Assembly (NCBI GenBank): GCA_902783515.1
Contig: CACZRK010000222.1
Coordinates: forward strand, 1-7,664
Source of the DNA: an uncultured Coriobacteriaceae bacterium
Lineage (GTDB): Bacteria; Actinomycetota; Coriobacteriia; Coriobacteriales; UMGS124
Length of the DNA stretch: 7,664 nucleotides
Direction: 5' to 3'
In this document: positions 6,584-7,664 of the stretch, piece by piece
How positions within the stretch are numbered: the stretch's first letter is position 1
Layout: each line of letters begins with the position of its first letter
Program-made: the position numbers and the translations under genes
The notes under the pieces: model-generated
The model's input: the letters and a program-made list of their open reading frames with translations, nothing else
Database searches by the model: none
What the model was told of the DNA's origin: nothing

Positions 6584-6612
6584 TTTACTGTCAGATATAT
6601 CCGACGTATTCT
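6584..6612 (+). promoter_or_regulatory. Promoter of the hipBA operon
   Basis: TTTACT (6584-6589) and TATTCT (6607-6612) are separated by 17 bases, each matching consensus at 4 of 6. Transcription would start near 6619, giving a leader of about 33 bases. A second, upstream -10 candidate is CATAAT at 6575-6580 (5 of 6), lying in the other copy of the duplicated unit. Confidence 0.5.
6590..6605. promoter_or_regulatory. Putative HipB operator O2, inside the promoter spacer
   Basis: GTCAGATATATCCGAC is a palindrome broken at one base pair. It lies entirely within the 17-base spacer between the candidate -35 and -10 elements of hipB. A protein bound here would directly block RNA polymerase. Confidence 0.6.
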
Positions 6613-6635
6613 TGGGATACGCACACCCCAGTCCC

Positions 6636-6641
6636 AAGGAG
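6636..6641 (+). promoter_or_regulatory. Ribosome binding site of hipB
   Basis: AAGGAG lies 10 bases before the ATG at 6652. The spacing is slightly long but acceptable. It is much too far (28 bases) from the next in-frame ATG at 6670. Confidence 0.65.
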
Positions 6642-6651
6642 CACGCATCCC

Positions 6652-6957
6652 ATGAAACGCCCGCTGTCCATGAAGGTCAAGCTCTCGGCGAAGCAGATCG
6701 GCGAGCAGCTTTCCACCTGGCGACGCCTGAGCGGCATCACCTCCGAGGAGCTCGCCGACAAGGCGGCGGTGTCTCGCGACACCATCTCGCGCCTGGAGCA
6801 CGGCGATCCGTCGGTGAGCCTCGGGACGTTCCTCAGCGTGCTGCGCGCGTATTCGATCCTGGATGACGTGGTGGACGCGACAGACCCCTACCAGAACGAC
6901 TACGGTCAGGCGCGCGCCGACCAGCTGCTCCCCCAGCGGGTCAGGAGCCCGAGATGA
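6652..6957 (+). CDS. hipB: HipB-like antitoxin, XRE-family transcriptional regulator
   Basis: A 101-residue DNA-binding protein. Residues 15-70 form a helix-turn-helix of the XRE/HTH_3 type: IGEQLSTWRRLSG, then ITSEELADKAAVSRDTISRLEHG (29-51) with the recognition helix near 41-49, then the closing helices SLGTFLSVLRAYSI. The last 30 residues are polar and probably flexible. The stop overlaps the hipA start by four bases (ATGA), the classic antitoxin-first arrangement. By family knowledge HipB neutralises the HipA kinase by binding it and represses the operon through palindromic operators. Such boxes are visible just upstream at 6560-6605. The assignment rests on this pairing, because the HTH alone would fit many regulators. 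Confidence 0.88.
   Translation: MKRPLSMKVKLSAKQIGEQLSTWRRLSGITSEELADKAAVSRDTISRLEHGDPSVSLGTFLSVLRAYSILDDVVDATDPYQNDYGQARADQLLPQRVRSPR
6943..6947 (+). promoter_or_regulatory. Ribosome binding site of hipA inside hipB
   Basis: AGGAG lies within the last codons of hipB, 6 bases before the hipA ATG at 6954. Together with the four-base ATGA overlap this indicates translational coupling, keeping toxin output tied to antitoxin translation. Confidence 0.65.
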
Positions 6958-7664
6958 CCCCCACGATCGAAGTCTGGACCGAGATCAACGACGTCCAGGT
7001 GCCCGTGGGCACCGCGCGATTCAGTATGCGGCGCGGTCAGCTGAGCTCGACATTTGTGTACCAGCCTGCGTACGTGGCGCTTGATGGTGCATATGCGATC
7101 CAACCAGACATGCCGCTGCGTCTCACGACGTACCACACGCAGGGACTCCCCTGCGCCCTGCGCGATTCCGCGCCGGATCGCTGGGGGCGCCACATCGTCC
7201 TCAGGGAGCACCAGGCACTTGCCGCGCGTGACGGCGTGGCGCCGAGGGCCCTTGATGACGTGGACTATCTTCTTGGCGTCTCTGACGCGTCACGTCAGGG
7301 ATCGCTGAGATTCAGGACACCGGATGACGGCCGATACCTCTCAGTCGCGGGAACCGTGCCCCCGGTCGTGCAGCTCCCCCGCTTCCTGAGCGCCAGCAGG
7401 GCTGCGGAACGAGACGCGGCGAGCTTGGCGGCGCTCAAGGAACTCCTTGACGCCGGCTCAGGCTCTCTGGGTGGTGCGCGACCCAAGGCATCGGTACTTG
7501 CCGACGGTGAGCTGTATCTCGCAAAGTTCCCGCACCACGGCGATGACTGGGATGTGATGGCATGGGAGAAAACCGCCCTGGACCTCGCCGCGTGCGCGGG
7601 CATCAGCGTTCCTGCGCGTCGTCTCGTGCGCATAGGCGACGCGAATTGCCTGCTGGTGAGGCGC
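6954..7664 (+). CDS. hipA: HipA-type serine/threonine kinase toxin (5' part, runs off the right edge)
   Basis: The frame is open from ATG 6954 to the window end, giving 237 residues of a protein usually about 400-440 long. The N-terminal subdomain (about 1-130) has the family segment LRLTTYHTQGLPCALRDSAPDRWGR-like block (residues 57-81) and DVDYLLGVSDASRQGSLRF. The kinase part follows with the glycine-rich loop S171-LGGARPK178. This aligns with the E. coli HipA loop SVAGAQEK, where Ser150 is autophosphorylated. The probable ATP-binding lysine is K191 in LYLAKFP, followed by DWDVMAWEKTALDLA. The catalytic Asp and metal-binding motifs lie beyond the edge, so activity cannot be judged. In E. coli HipA phosphorylates glutamyl-tRNA synthetase and halts translation; other HipA kinases have other targets. 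The N-terminal subdomain is fused to the kinase, as in classical HipBA rather than split HipBST. Confidence 0.93.
   Translation, partial: MTPTIEVWTEINDVQVPVGTARFSMRRGQLSSTFVYQPAYVALDGAYAIQPDMPLRLTTYHTQGLPCALRDSAPDRWGRHIVLREHQALAARDGVAPRALDDVDYLLGVSDASRQGSLRFRTPDDGRYLSVAGTVPPVVQLPRFLSASRAAERDAASLAALKELLDAGSGSLGGARPKASVLADGELYLAKFPHHGDDWDVMAWEKTALDLAACAGISVPARRLVRIGDANCLLVRR

Larger units (their letters stand above)
6555..6612 (+). repeat. Tandemly duplicated promoter/operator unit of hipBA
   Basis: Two copies of a unit of about 28-29 bases lie head to tail, at 6555-6582 and 6584-6612. Each has TTTAC, then a 16-bp palindrome-like box, then a TA(A/T)TCT hexamer. They match at 23 of 28 aligned positions with one single-base gap. 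The TTTAC and TA(A/T)TCT parts sit where -35 and -10 elements would be, so the duplication seems to have copied a whole operator-promoter. Confidence 0.55.
6485..6651. other. Intergenic region upstream of hipB
   Basis: 167 bases between the ATPase-nuclease stop and hipB. The first 60 are GC-rich and show no convincing terminator. From 6547 the base composition turns sharply AT-rich (GATATT, TAATAT, GATATA). This part holds the operators and promoter of the hipBA operon, described separately. Confidence 0.7.

Noticed and set aside
1..7664. tRNA or rRNA genes, CRISPR arrays, insertion-sequence transposases
   Set aside because: Nothing with a cloverleaf, regularly spaced repeats or transposase motifs was seen on either strand by eye.

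Overview
The window looks like a chromosome segment of a high-GC Gram-positive bacterium. An actinobacterium of the Coriobacteriia type (Olsenella or Collinsella relatives) fits best. This is inferred from strong G/C preference at third codon positions, GGAGG-type ribosome binding sites, a lipoprotein signal and the kinds of gene families present. No rRNA or other marker gene fixes the taxonomy.

Layout, left to right: (i) The 5' end of a lipoprotein gene on the minus strand (1-134) runs off the left edge. (ii) A roughly 380 bp divergent intergenic region holds two hairpins and a cluster of stop codons in all six frames. (iii) A 1098-residue superfamily 2 helicase (514-3810, +) has an N-terminal phospholipase-D-like nuclease domain and a C-terminal DUF3427 region. 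(iv) The decayed remains of an alpha/beta-hydrolase (esterase) gene lie convergent to it (about 3815-4570, -). They have lost the 5' end and the oxyanion-hole motif, and carry two frame disruptions, one at the catalytic-serine codon. (v) A 600-residue AAA-ATPase-like / PD-(D/E)XK nuclease gene (4682-6484, +) has its promoter beside a perfect 10-bp inverted repeat. (vi) A hipBA-type toxin-antitoxin operon follows. It has a duplicated operator/promoter region (6547-6612), hipB (6652-6957) and the first 237 codons of hipA (6954-7664), which runs off the right edge.

Apart from the lipoprotein and the dead esterase, the intact genes are a helicase-nuclease, an ATPase-nuclease and a toxin-antitoxin pair. 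All three types are common in variable, defence-like chromosomal islands. That they belong together functionally is inference: they have separate promoters and only hipB-hipA form a visible operon. The strongest structural signals are the tandemly duplicated hipBA operator and the inverted repeat where the esterase remnant meets the ATPase-nuclease gene.
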